Assembly: GCA_902778285.1 (NCBI GenBank) | Contig: CACYXC010000003.1 | Span: 47,991 to 111,990 of the forward strand | Direction: 5' to 3' | Length of the DNA: 64,000 nt | Source of the DNA: Oscillospiraceae bacterium | GTDB lineage: Bacteria; Bacillota; Clostridia; Oscillospirales; Oscillospiraceae | Part shown: piece after piece, positions 43,166-50,857 of the stretch | Numbering within the stretch: position 1 is the stretch's first letter | Layout of the letters: the number at the start of each line of letters is the position of its first letter | Notes under the pieces: generated by a model | The model's database searches: none | The model's input: the letters and a program-made list of their open reading frames with translations, nothing else | Told to the model about the DNA's origin: nothing | Program-made: the position numbers and the translations under genes

Positions 43166-43305
43166 TTTGTCGAGCTGCACCCCACCCGCCGAAAACGCAC
43201 CCCGGGGGATGTAGCCAAGCGGCGCGAATACGAACACCCGGCGTTCGACTTTCGCGCCATCTCCAGCACAGAAAACCGAGGATTTTTCTTTGAAAATCCT
43301 CGGTT
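43166..43305 (+). other. Possible gene remnant and first terminator copy before element C
   Basis: Directly after the acetyltransferase stop, and in the same frame, sequence reads VELHPTRRKRTPGDVAKRRE and YEHPAFDFRAISSTEN. It looks protein-like but has no start and runs into the terminator hairpin at 43274-43305, so it is probably the tail of a lost gene. I do not recognise the family. Confidence 0.3.
43274..43305. terminator. Terminator hairpin, left copy flanking element C
   Basis: AACCGAGGATTTT-TCTT-TGAAAATCCTCGGTT. The identical 32 bases recur at 43449-43480. Confidence 0.85.
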
Positions 43306-43448
43306 CAAGCTGTCGACAAAGTGTCGACAGCTTGAAAATCAAAAATGAGAACTCCCCAAAAAGTTCTCATTTTTGAGTATATCAATCGCGAGAGGGAATA
43401 ACCCCCATGCGTGTCAAACTTCGGCAGCATGGGTTTGTCTACAGTCTG
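43306..43448 (-). mobile_element. Terminator-associated short repeat element, copy C
   Basis: The 143-bp copy is in the reverse orientation to B and D. It runs from CAAGCTGTCGACA to TGTCTACAGTCTG, the two ends being imperfect inverted repeats of 13 bp. It shares CATGCTGCCGAAGTTTGACA and the CCCTCTCGCGATTGATATACT segment with copy D, but lacks the AGAGCGCGAGAGGGGATTGG block and has an added TGAGAACTTTTT/AAAAAGTTCTCA-type hairpin. It is bracketed by an exact 32-bp duplication of a terminator hairpin. Confidence 0.9.
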
Positions 43449-43480
43449 AACCGAGGATTTTTCTTTGAAAATCCTCGGTT
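43449..43480. terminator. Terminator hairpin, right copy flanking element C
   Basis: Exact copy of 43274-43305, followed by TTTAC. Confidence 0.85.
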
Positions 43481-43534
43481 TTTACTAAAGCAGTCAAGTG
43501 GTAAAACACGTTTATTTGTGAAGGAGAAAACGAA

Positions 43535-44140
43535 ATGAAGATCGACGCCGAAAGCATGGAGTGGACCAGAGCCCCGAAGCTGTACGAGATGACGGCGGAT
43601 CGCGTCACGATAACGACAGAAGCGTTTACCGACCTTTGGCAGAGGACCTACTATCACTTCCGCAACGACAACGCGCCCCTGCTCCAGATGGAGACGGAGG
43701 AGAAGTATTTCTCCTTCATCGTCAAAACGGACTTCAGCGAAAGTCATCACCGCTTCGACCAGTGCGGCATCGTTCTGTACCTCGACTCGGAAAACTGGCT
43801 GAAGGCCTCGGTGGAGTGTGAAAACGAGAGCTTCCAGCATCTCGGCTCCGTGGTGACGAACCACGGCTGGTTCGACTGGGCGACGACAGCCATCGGCGCG
43901 GATGTGAAGACCATGTGGTACCGTCTCAGCCGCCGCGAGGACGACTACTGCATCGAGTGCTCCCCGGACGGCGTGAGCTTCAGCCAGATGCGCGTCTGCC
44001 ATCTGTGGGAGGGGGCGGGAAAGATCCGCTTCGGCGTCTACGCATGCAGCCCGGAGGATTCCAGCTTCAGGGCGGTGTTCACCGACATGCGGATGACGGA
44101 GTGCGCGTGGAAGGCCCACGACGGCCAGCAGCCGGACTGA
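43535..44140 (+). CDS. DUF1349 domain protein
   Basis: The 201-residue protein is a complete DUF1349 (concanavalin-like) domain: WTRAPKLYEMTADRVTITTEAFTDLWQRTYYHF near the start, HHRFDQCGIVLYLDSENWLKASVE in the middle, and IRFGVYACSPEDSSFRAVFTD near the end. Members are cytosolic and of unknown function, sometimes linked to carbohydrate genes. GGAGAA precedes the ATG. It appears monocistronic. Confidence 0.88.
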   Translation: MKIDAESMEWTRAPKLYEMTADRVTITTEAFTDLWQRTYYHFRNDNAPLLQMETEEKYFSFIVKTDFSESHHRFDQCGIVLYLDSENWLKASVECENESFQHLGSVVTNHGWFDWATTAIGADVKTMWYRLSRREDDYCIECSPDGVSFSQMRVCHLWEGAGKIRFGVYACSPEDSSFRAVFTDMRMTECAWKAHDGQQPD

Positions 44141-44204
44141 CGCGGCGCTGTGACGAAAGAGGGAAGAGGACTTCAAAAGAAAAATCGGAAGATTCGCAAA
44201 ACAA

Positions 44205-44355
44205 TCGGGGCTGTCTCAAAGCATCGCGTCATCCTGAACGGAGCGAAGGATCTCAATCTGAACGTTCGTGAAAACCTTCAGAAAAGAGATCCTTCGTCAC
44301 CTCGTCCCTCAGGGTGACAAAACGCGAGGTGTTTTGAGACGGCCGCTTTTTCTTT
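44205..44355 (+). terminator. Terminator whose loop has taken up a hairpin repeat
   Basis: GGGCTGTCTCAAA (44207 on) pairs with TTTTGAGACGGCC (about 44332-44344) followed by GCTTTTTCTTTC. The 110 bases between the arms are mostly a GTCATCCTGA...TCAGGGTGAC palindrome. The outer arms would form an ordinary terminator without the insert. Confidence 0.6.
44231..44320. repeat. Inverted repeat of the GTCATCCTGA type, second copy
   Basis: GTCATCCTGAACGGAGCGAA and its partner (TTCGTCACCTCGTCCCTCAGG then GTGAC) with AGGATCTC/GAGATCC inside. It is related to 28832-28912 and has CGCG on both outer sides. Confidence 0.7.
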
Positions 44356-44423
44356 CGGAATAGCCGAAACGCCCGGAGAGGCCGCGGCATGGCGCCGAGG
44401 GCCGCTTCTTTTCCCGGGCGCTC

Positions 44424-44452
44424 TTGACACACCGTATAAGAACGTGTATGAT
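44424..44452 (+). promoter_or_regulatory. Promoter of the redox-defence operon
   Basis: TTGACA (44424-44429), a 17-base spacer and TATGAT (44447-44452), 57 bases before the first small gene. Confidence 0.8.
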
Positions 44453-44461
44453 AAATAAGAA

Positions 44462-44473
44462 ATTGTGCACAAT
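44462..44473. promoter_or_regulatory. Palindromic candidate operator ATTGTGCACAAT
   Basis: A perfect 12-bp palindrome lies ten bases downstream of the -10, at the expected transcription start. The OhrR/MarR-type regulator encoded by the second gene is the natural candidate to bind it. Confidence 0.6.
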
Positions 44474-44508
44474 CGTTTTGCACGCAATGCCTAAGGAGGT
44501 TTGTTGAT

Positions 44509-44661
44509 ATGAAAAAGGAAACCATGATCTGGATCATCGTCTGCGCCCTTGTTACTTGCTTTGTCTATATCCATCGCCGCGTTATCAGAGCGCTGATCAG
44601 GCATGAACCCATGCCTGCCGCGCCGAAGTGGCATGTGTGGTGCAAAGACCGCAGACGCTGA
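44509..44661 (+). CDS. Small membrane protein, first gene of the redox operon
   Basis: A 50-residue frame starts at ATG 44509 behind AAGGAGGT, a near-perfect ribosome binding site. It has one membrane helix (MIWIIVCALVTCFVYIH) and a basic tail ending WHVWCKDRRR. It is too short for usual gene calling. Unknown function; it is the first gene after the operon promoter. Confidence 0.7.
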   Translation: MKKETMIWIIVCALVTCFVYIHRRVIRALIRHEPMPAAPKWHVWCKDRRR

Positions 44662-44691
44662 AAGGCGAAGGGAAGGAAAGGGATAAGGGCA

Positions 44692-45144
44692 GTGAATCCG
44701 GAAAACAAATACGAGCGTATCCGCCTGAAAAACCAGCTCTGCTTTCCCCTGTATGCCTGTGCCAAGGAAGTTGTGCGCCGGTATAGAGAGCCCCTGGAAA
44801 AGCTCGGCCTGACATATACGCAGTATGTCGTGATGATGGCGTTCTGGGAATTTGGCGGGATGTCGGAGAAGGAAGTGGGCGAGAAGGTCCATCTTGACTC
44901 CGGAACGCTGGCCCCTCTGCTCAAGAGGCTGGAAAAACAGGGCTATGTCAGGCGTGTGCGGCCGGAAAACAATGAACGGGTCCTGTTCGTCACGCTGACC
45001 GAGGCCGGAGAGGCGCTCAAAGAAGAAGCCCTCAAGGTTCCCGATTCCATGAAGGGCTGCATCGACCTTCCGGACGAGGAGCTTTGGGAGCTGAAGAAAC
45101 TGTTGGATAAAGCTTTATCAAAAATGGGGAGGACAAAAGAATGA
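44692..45144 (+). CDS. MarR-family regulator, OhrR-like
   Basis: The 150-residue protein has the OhrR-type N-terminus NQLCFPLYACAKEVVRRYREPLEKLGLTYTQYVVMM; the Cys near residue 14 matches the peroxide-sensing Cys of OhrR. The winged helix follows (EKEVGEKVHLDSGTLAPLLKRLEKQGYVRR). It should repress the operon until oxidised by organic peroxides. The start is GTG. It overlaps the glutathione peroxidase gene by four bases. Confidence 0.88.
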   Translation: MNPENKYERIRLKNQLCFPLYACAKEVVRRYREPLEKLGLTYTQYVVMMAFWEFGGMSEKEVGEKVHLDSGTLAPLLKRLEKQGYVRRVRPENNERVLFVTLTEAGEALKEEALKVPDSMKGCIDLPDEELWELKKLLDKALSKMGRTKE

Positions 45145-45686
45145 TATACGATACCACCATCATTACCGGCAAGGGCGAGAAACTTGACCTGGCAGACTAT
45201 AAGGGCAAGGTCATCATGGTCGTGAACACGGCCACCGGCTGCGGCTTCACGCCTCAGTATGAGCCGATCGAACAGCTGTACCGAGATTACCATGAACAGG
45301 GGCTTGAGATCCTGGACATCCCCTGCAATCAGTTCGGCGGGCAGGCGCCGGGAAGCGATGAGGAGATCCATGAATTCTGCACGCTGCACTATAACACCAC
45401 GTTCCCGCAGATGAAAAAAGCCGACGTCAACGGGGAGAACGAACTGCCGCTGTATACCTGGCTGAAATCCCAGAAGGGCTTCGCGGGCTTTGATGAGCAT
45501 CCCTACAAGGCCCTGCTGGAGAAGATGTTTGCCGAAGCCGACCCGGATTGGGACAAGAAGCCGGACATCAAATGGAACTTCACGAAATTTGTGATCGACC
45601 GCGAAGGAAATGTGATCGCCAGATTTGAGCCGACCGCCGACATGGAGGAAGTCAGAAAAACGGTGCTTGCCGCTCTGCGGGCATGA
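45141..45686 (+). CDS. Glutathione peroxidase family protein (cysteine form)
   Basis: The 181-residue thioredoxin-fold peroxidase has [21 protein letters not shown] with the active Cys (TGC codon, not a UGA selenocysteine), [12 protein letters not shown]-like [17 protein letters not shown] with the catalytic Gln, and [13 protein letters not shown] with the Trp/Asn. Such Gpx proteins in anaerobes usually take electrons from thioredoxin. It is coupled to the OhrR-like gene. Confidence 0.93.
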   Translation: MIYDTTIITGKGEKLDLADYKGKVIMVVNTATGCGFTPQYEPIEQLYRDYHEQGLEILDIPCNQFGGQAPGSDEEIHEFCTLHYNTTFPQMKKADVNGENELPLYTWLKSQKGFAGFDEHPYKALLEKMFAEADPDWDKKPDIKWNFTKFVIDREGNVIARFEPTADMEEVRKTVLAALRA

Positions 45687-45712
45687 GAAGCGGACCGGAA
45701 GGAGTGCATATA

Positions 45713-46651
45713 ATGAAAATCAGCGCAGTAAAACTCTACGACAACGGATTTATGCTCCAGCCCTTCGCTTTCGGCGGAGAGGAGGGGCCGCAGGCCTTCG
45801 ACCCGACCGTGCGCTATCGGTCGAGCCTGCAGAACTTTGTGATCGACACCGGGGACGAGGTCATTCTCGTAGACACCGGAATGCCCAGGGAAGTCCCTCA
45901 GGCCGTGCCCGACGCCGCGACGCCGATTTTCATGGGGATCAAGGGCGATGACTACGTCACGGCGCTCAGAAAGCTCGGTTATGAGCCGGAACAGGTCAGC
46001 AGGATCCTGATCACACACAAGCACGCGGACCATACCGGCGAGCTGCGGAATTTCCCGAACGCGAAGATCTACGCATCGGTAGAGGAGTGCGAGGCGGAAG
46101 AGCTGCTGCGCTATCCGAATCTGGTCCCGGTCGCGTTCTGTAAAAACGGCTACGAAAACTTCCCCGCGGCACAGAAGATCACGGAGGGCGTCTGGTTCGT
46201 CCAGGCCAAGGGCCATACCGCCGGCAACAGCATCGTCATCGTCGAGGGGGACGGCATCTACTATATGATCCACGGGGACGTCACCTATACCGACGAGGCC
46301 CTGTACGCCAACAAGCTCTCTGTCGTCTATGAGGATCTCGCGGCCGCGCGGGAGACTCTGGACCGCGTGCGGGAGTTCATTCGCTCGCATCCCACCGTGT
46401 ACCTCTCCACGCATACGCCGCTGGGCTATGAGAATCTGGAAAAGCGCGCGATCTGCGATCTTGACAATCCGCCGGAGAGCATCCCGCACCGGGACGTCGC
46501 GGCGGTCGAAGCCACCGGCAGGTACATCTGCTCGGTCTGCGGCTATGTCTATGACCCTGCCGAGCACGGTAATGCCGCGTTTGAGGAGCTCCCGGACGAC
46601 TGGACCTGCCCGCGCTGCAGACAGGGGAAGGATCAATTCAACCGCGCGTGA
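45713..46651 (+). CDS. Metallo-beta-lactamase-fold hydrolase fused to rubredoxin
   Basis: The 312-residue protein has an MBL domain (residues about 30-250) with [19 protein letters not shown] (HxHxDH metal motif near residue 101), the GHTAGN His and [10 protein letters not shown] with the bridging Asp, as in lactonase-type enzymes. The C-terminal 50 residues are a complete rubredoxin with [12 protein letters not shown] and [15 protein letters not shown], four Cys for one iron. Flavodiiron proteins use HxExDH, so this is not one. ATG 45713 follows GGAAGGAG; an ATG at 45683 overlaps the previous stop. The fusion suggests a redox-linked hydrolase or an electron carrier tethered to it. Confidence 0.85.
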   Translation: MKISAVKLYDNGFMLQPFAFGGEEGPQAFDPTVRYRSSLQNFVIDTGDEVILVDTGMPREVPQAVPDAATPIFMGIKGDDYVTALRKLGYEPEQVSRILITHKHADHTGELRNFPNAKIYASVEECEAEELLRYPNLVPVAFCKNGYENFPAAQKITEGVWFVQAKGHTAGNSIVIVEGDGIYYMIHGDVTYTDEALYANKLSVVYEDLAAARETLDRVREFIRSHPTVYLSTHTPLGYENLEKRAICDLDNPPESIPHRDVAAVEATGRYICSVCGYVYDPAEHGNAAFEELPDDWTCPRCRQGKDQFNRA

Positions 46652-46671
46652 TTTCGGAAAGGGGAACAAAA

Positions 46672-47085
46672 ATGAAAATCGCTGTAAGGTACTATACAAA
46701 AACCGGCAACACGAAAAGGCTTGCCGAGGCCGTCGCCGAAGCGGTCGGGGCAGAAGCGCTTCCGCTGAGCGCCCCCGTCGAAGAAGCTGTCGATCTTCTT
46801 TTTCTCGGCAATTCCTATTATGCGTTCAGCATCGACCCGGAGGTGCGGGATTTCGTGCGTTCCCTGGACAGCGGAAAGGTCGGCCGCATCGTCAATTTCG
46901 GTTCGGCAGCCATGCTGAACTCTACATACAAAAAGGTCAAGGCCGAGGCGGACAAGGTCGGCATCCCCATGGATGAGCGGGAATTCCATTGCAGGGGCGA
47001 ATTCAAGGGCCTGCACAAGGGCAGACCGAATGAGGAGGATCTGAAGGCGGCGGCAGCGTTCGCCAGAAAAATCGCGGAGGGATAA
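46672..47085 (+). CDS. Flavodoxin
   Basis: The 137-residue protein has the FMN-phosphate loop RYYTKTGNTKRLAEAV and LLFLGNSYYAFSIDPEVRDFV in the isoalloxazine region, so it is a short flavodoxin. It likely passes electrons within this operon, perhaps to the rubredoxin or rubrerythrin partners. GAAAGGGGAAC precedes the ATG at 46672, 20 bases after the MBL-rubredoxin gene. Confidence 0.85.
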   Translation: MKIAVRYYTKTGNTKRLAEAVAEAVGAEALPLSAPVEEAVDLLFLGNSYYAFSIDPEVRDFVRSLDSGKVGRIVNFGSAAMLNSTYKKVKAEADKVGIPMDEREFHCRGEFKGLHKGRPNEEDLKAAAAFARKIAEG

Positions 47086-47091
47086 CAAGCC

Positions 47092-47484
47092 ATGACCAGG
47101 ACGCTGACAAAAGAGCAGATGTCCGCCTGTCTGAAAGCACAGCAGGGCGAGGTCGATGCCGTCGCCATGTATGAAAGGCTGGCAAAAAAAGTCAAAGACG
47201 ACGCGGATAAAAAAGCGTTCGCCAGACTGGCCGGAGACGAGGCGCGGCATGCGGCGGTCTTCCAGCAATACACGAACAGGGTATTGAAGCCCAAACCGAC
47301 CAAAAGGATCGCTGTCCCTGCCATGTATCGGATACTCGGCAAAAAAAGGCTCTACCCCATCATTGCCGGGAAAGAGTATGACGCCGCCGACAAGTATCAG
47401 CATCTCATCGCTGACTTTCCGGAAATCGAGTCCGTCATGAACGACGAAGTACGTCATGGGGACGCGGTCATGGGACTTCTTTAG
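47092..47484 (+). CDS. Rubrerythrin/ferritin-like diiron protein
   Basis: The 130-residue protein is a four-helix bundle with helix 1 GEVDAVAMYERLAK, helix 2 DEARHAAVFQQY (E-x-x-H), and a C-terminal helix NDEVRHGDAVMG with another E-x-x-H, ligands for a diiron site. It lacks the rubredoxin domain of classical rubrerythrin. Peroxide reduction is the likely role and fits the operon. Confidence 0.8.
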   Translation: MTRTLTKEQMSACLKAQQGEVDAVAMYERLAKKVKDDADKKAFARLAGDEARHAAVFQQYTNRVLKPKPTKRIAVPAMYRILGKKRLYPIIAGKEYDAADKYQHLIADFPEIESVMNDEVRHGDAVMGLL

Positions 47485-47505
47485 GGCGGAAGCGGAGGAA
47501 AACGC

Positions 47506-48609
47506 ATGAATAAGGAATTTGATCTGCAGGCCTATCTGACCAGGGGCGTGGAGCAGGTGGTAACGGACGCGATCAAGGCCACGCTGAAGGACCCGAAGGA
47601 GGGCGCCTTCATGCTGCGCTTTGCCGCGGCCAGCCGCGCCGCCTCGAAAAAGAGGATGGCCGCGGAGGAGCGGGGCGAGCATATCCCGTCCTATCTGATT
47701 GCCAGCATCACGAGCCAGTGCAATCTCCACTGTGCGGGCTGCTATTCCCGCTGCAACCACGCCACGGTGGATGAAACGCCGGTCGCGCAGCTTAGCACGG
47801 AGGTATGGACAAGGATCTTTGACGAGGCGGACGAAATGGGCATCAGCTTCGTGCTGCTCGCGGGCGGCGAGCCGACGCTCCGCCGGGATGTGATCGAGGC
47901 GGCCGGGAAGAAGCAGAATATCCTCTTTCCCATCCTGACCAACGGCACCTTCCTGAACGAACGCTATTTTGAACTGTTTGACCGATGCCGCAACCTTATC
48001 CCCATCATGAGCATCGAGGGTGAGCGCGAAGTTACGGACGCCCGCCGGGGAAAGGGCATCTACGACAGGCTGATCGCCAACATGGACGAATTCCATCGGC
48101 GCGGCCTGATCTTCGGCGCCTCGGTGACGGTTACGACGGAAAACCTGCACGAGGTCTCCTCGGACGCCTTCCTTCAGAAGCTGTCCGACCGGGGCTGCAA
48201 GGCGGTGATCTTTGTGGAGTTCGTGCCCGTCACGGAGGAGAGCAGGGAGCTCGCTCCCGGTGAAGCGGAGCGCGAGATCCTTCGTTCGGAGATCGCCCGG
48301 CTGCGCGCCGAGCACCCGGAGATGGTATACATCTCCTTCCCCGGGGATGAGAAGGACTCCGGCGGCTGCGTGGCGGCGGGGCGCGGCTTCTTCCATATCA
48401 ACTCCCACGGCGGCGCGGAGCCCTGCCCCTTTTCGCCCTATTCGGACATCAACGTGCGGGATACCTCCCTGCGTAAAGCCATGAACTCCGGGCTGTTCCG
48501 CGCTCTGCGGGACAACGGACATCTGCTGGAGGATTACGTCGGTGGCTGCGTTCTTTATGAAAAGAGGGAGCTGGTGGAACAGCTCCTGCGCGAAAGCGCA
48601 GGCGCGTGA
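47506..48609 (+). CDS. Radical SAM protein with SPASM-like C-terminal part
   Basis: The 367-residue protein has the cluster motif CNLHCAGC (Cx3Cx2C) near residue 71, LLAGGEPTLR for SAM binding and IMSIEGE in the barrel. The C-terminal part has ERGFFHINSHGGAEPCPFSPYSD-like Cys residues as in partial SPASM domains. Reaction unknown. It sits 21 bases after the diiron gene and 44 before the nitroreductase gene. Confidence 0.85.
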   Translation: MNKEFDLQAYLTRGVEQVVTDAIKATLKDPKEGAFMLRFAAASRAASKKRMAAEERGEHIPSYLIASITSQCNLHCAGCYSRCNHATVDETPVAQLSTEVWTRIFDEADEMGISFVLLAGGEPTLRRDVIEAAGKKQNILFPILTNGTFLNERYFELFDRCRNLIPIMSIEGEREVTDARRGKGIYDRLIANMDEFHRRGLIFGASVTVTTENLHEVSSDAFLQKLSDRGCKAVIFVEFVPVTEESRELAPGEAEREILRSEIARLRAEHPEMVYISFPGDEKDSGGCVAAGRGFFHINSHGGAEPCPFSPYSDINVRDTSLRKAMNSGLFRALRDNGHLLEDYVGGCVLYEKRELVEQLLRESAGA

Positions 48610-48653
48610 AGCGAGTTTTCAGTGGCTGAAGATTGACGGAAAGGAGATACAGC

Positions 48654-49478
48654 ATGTCTGAATTGTTGGAAATCATCAAAGGCAGAAAGAGCGTTCGCAG
48701 CTTTGACGAGCAGCCGCCCAGCGCGGAGGACCGGAGCCGGCTGGAGCGGTATATGGAGACGATCGTCAACCCCTTCGGCGTCCCGGTCCGCTTCGTGCTG
48801 CTCGACGCAAAGGAGAACGGTCTCTCCAGCCCGGTGCTGACCGGCGAGTCGCTATACGTCGCCGGGAAGGTCAGAAAGGGAGAGTATGCGGATGTCGCCT
48901 TCGGCTTTTCCTTCGAAAAGCTGGTGCTGTATGCATGGTCGCTGGGGATCGGGACGACCTGGATCGGCGGCACCATGAAGCGCGAGCTCTTTGAGCGGGC
49001 GGCCGGTCTTGCGGAAGGCGAGATGATGCCCTGCATGAGCCCTCTCGGTTATCCCGCGAAGAAACGCTCCGTCAGAGAGACCATGATGCGCAAGGGCGTC
49101 GGAGCGGACTCCCGCCTGAGCGCCGACAAGCTGTTCTTCGACAGGACCTGGGGCGCCCCTCTGGACGCCTCCGGCTCGGAGGAACTCCGCGATCTGATGG
49201 AAATGGTGAGGTGGGCGCCCTCCGCCGTCAACAGACAGCCCTGGCGAATCATCGCCGCAGACGGCGCCTTCCACTTCTATGAGAAGCAGGACAGGGGATA
49301 TGTCAGCGAGAAGACCGGCGATCTCCAGAAGGTCGACCTCGGCATCGTGCTTTGCCACTTCGTCTCTGGCATGGAGGAGCAGGGGAAAAATCCGCAGCTT
49401 GTACTTCAGGATCCCGGCATCTCAGTTCCCGAGGGCGTGCAGTATATCGCCACCGTGCGGGCAGGCGGTCAGGCATAG
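48654..49478 (+). CDS. Nitroreductase family protein
   Basis: The 274-residue FMN-binding protein has IIKGRKSVRSFDEQPP at the N-terminus and MVRWAPSAVNRQPWRI near residue 184, the usual FMN-contact block, with LGIGTTWIGG near residue 103. It is of the putative nitroreductase (TM1586-like) type with duplicated features. The ATG at 48654 follows AAAGGAGA; a TTG at 48633 has no ribosome binding site. It ends the redox operon. Confidence 0.85.
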   Translation: MSELLEIIKGRKSVRSFDEQPPSAEDRSRLERYMETIVNPFGVPVRFVLLDAKENGLSSPVLTGESLYVAGKVRKGEYADVAFGFSFEKLVLYAWSLGIGTTWIGGTMKRELFERAAGLAEGEMMPCMSPLGYPAKKRSVRETMMRKGVGADSRLSADKLFFDRTWGAPLDASGSEELRDLMEMVRWAPSAVNRQPWRIIAADGAFHFYEKQDRGYVSEKTGDLQKVDLGIVLCHFVSGMEEQGKNPQLVLQDPGISVPEGVQYIATVRAGGQA

Positions 49479-49540
49479 TTCCTGAGCATACTTTTGAAGA
49501 TAACAGGCGGCGCTTCAGGATCGGGTGAGAACATGTCCAA

Positions 49541-50602
49541 ATGCAGTATATCTTCGTCCACGGGCTGTCCGGGTGGGGCAGCTACGATAAGCGATACCGG
49601 CAGATGCCCTACTGGGGGATGCGCGGCGGTGATCTGATGGCCTGGCTGCGTGCCCGGGGCTTCGACTGCTATGCTGCCTCCGTTTCTCCGACGGGAAGCG
49701 CCTGGGACCGCGCCTGCGAGCTGTATGCGCAGCTGGCAGGCGCAAGAGTGGACTACGGCCGGGCGCACAGCCACCGGTGCGGGCACGAACGCTTCGGGAG
49801 GGATTTTTCATCCTGTCCGCTGATTCCCGCCTGGAATGAGGATACCCGCCTTGTCCTGCTCGGACACTCTTTCGGCGGGGCGACCGTGCGCCTGCTGTCC
49901 GAGCTGCTGGCCCGCGGAGACGCGGGCGAGCGGGCTTGCGCCGATCCCTCGCCGCTCTTTCTCGGCGGCCTGAAAAACCGGATCCACAGCATCGTCGCCC
50001 TCGCCTCCCCCATGAACGGCACGACTGCCTATGACCTGTTCCGCGATCCCTCCTTCGATCCCGACGCGGTCATTGTTCCCCGGTGGAGCAAAGCGCTGGC
50101 CAGAATGATGTCGGCAGGCACTGCACCAAAGATGGACGGACGGGCGGAATCCGACTATGCAAATTTCGACATGCACATTGACCGGGCGATGGACCTGAAC
50201 GCGCGTATCGCCACCCTGCCTTCGGTCTTCTACTTCTCCGTCCCCTGCGCTGCCACGGTATGCAGGGAAGACGGGACCCATGTGCCGAAGAGAGAGATGG
50301 AGCCGCTTTTCGTCATGCGCTCGTATCAGATCGGCGCCTATAAGGGAACGACCGTCGGCGGGCTGTCCATTGACGAGAGCTGGCGGGAGAACGACGGGCT
50401 GGTGAACACGCTGTCCGCCATGAGCCCGGCAGGCGCTCCCTCCCGGCCCCTCGACCGCGAGGATATCCGACCCGGGATCTGGAACATTTGCCCCACGGTC
50501 GATGGGGATCATATGTGGCTTCAGGGCGGTTTGACGCGGAAACACGACGTCAGAGAGTTTTATCTCGACTTGCTGAAGATGATCGAAAACACCCTGTCAT
50601 GA
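49541..50602 (+). CDS. Lipase-like alpha/beta hydrolase
   Basis: The 353-residue protein starts YIFVHGLSGWGSYDKRYRQMPYWGM and has the nucleophile elbow GHSFGG near residue 108 and SPMNGTTAYDLF near residue 158, as in bacterial triacylglycerol lipases of family I.5/I.6. Zinc- or calcium-binding Asp/His segments typical of that group (WSHHY-like) are not all evident. No signal peptide is visible, so export is unclear. The ribosome binding site is weak. It follows the nitroreductase gene by 62 bases. Confidence 0.78.
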   Translation: MQYIFVHGLSGWGSYDKRYRQMPYWGMRGGDLMAWLRARGFDCYAASVSPTGSAWDRACELYAQLAGARVDYGRAHSHRCGHERFGRDFSSCPLIPAWNEDTRLVLLGHSFGGATVRLLSELLARGDAGERACADPSPLFLGGLKNRIHSIVALASPMNGTTAYDLFRDPSFDPDAVIVPRWSKALARMMSAGTAPKMDGRAESDYANFDMHIDRAMDLNARIATLPSVFYFSVPCAATVCREDGTHVPKREMEPLFVMRSYQIGAYKGTTVGGLSIDESWRENDGLVNTLSAMSPAGAPSRPLDREDIRPGIWNICPTVDGDHMWLQGGLTRKHDVREFYLDLLKMIENTLS

Positions 50603-50604
50603 AC

Positions 50605-50651
50605 TCGCATGGAGAAAACGATCGAAAACCCGATTGTTTTCTCCATGCGAT
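50605..50651 (+). terminator. Hairpin after the lipase gene
   Basis: CTCGCATGGAGAAAAC...GTTTTCTCCATGCGA, a stem of about 15 bp; the T tract lies inside rather than after the stem. Confidence 0.55.
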
Positions 50652-50857
50652 ATTCATTATGGGATCGCTGCCCAGATCTGCTCACTCAAGTTCAGCAAAA
50701 CCGCCGGCTGATGCCATATCCCGGCGGAAGAGGGAAAAAGGGCGCTCACACTTGCGTTTGCACTCTGCGCGTGCTATTCTATTCTTGATACCAGAGAAAA
50801 AGAGAGAAAGAACGGCGCGACGGTCGCAGACGATCGTGCGCCGGCGAGGGGATACAG

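Noticed and set aside
45190-45260. Selenocysteine in the glutathione peroxidase
   Set aside because: The active-site codon is TGC, an ordinary cysteine, and no in-frame TGA is present.
45713-46651. Identification of the MBL-rubredoxin protein as a flavodiiron protein
   Set aside because: The metal motif is THKHADH (HxHxDH) rather than HxExDH and the flavodoxin is encoded by a separate gene.
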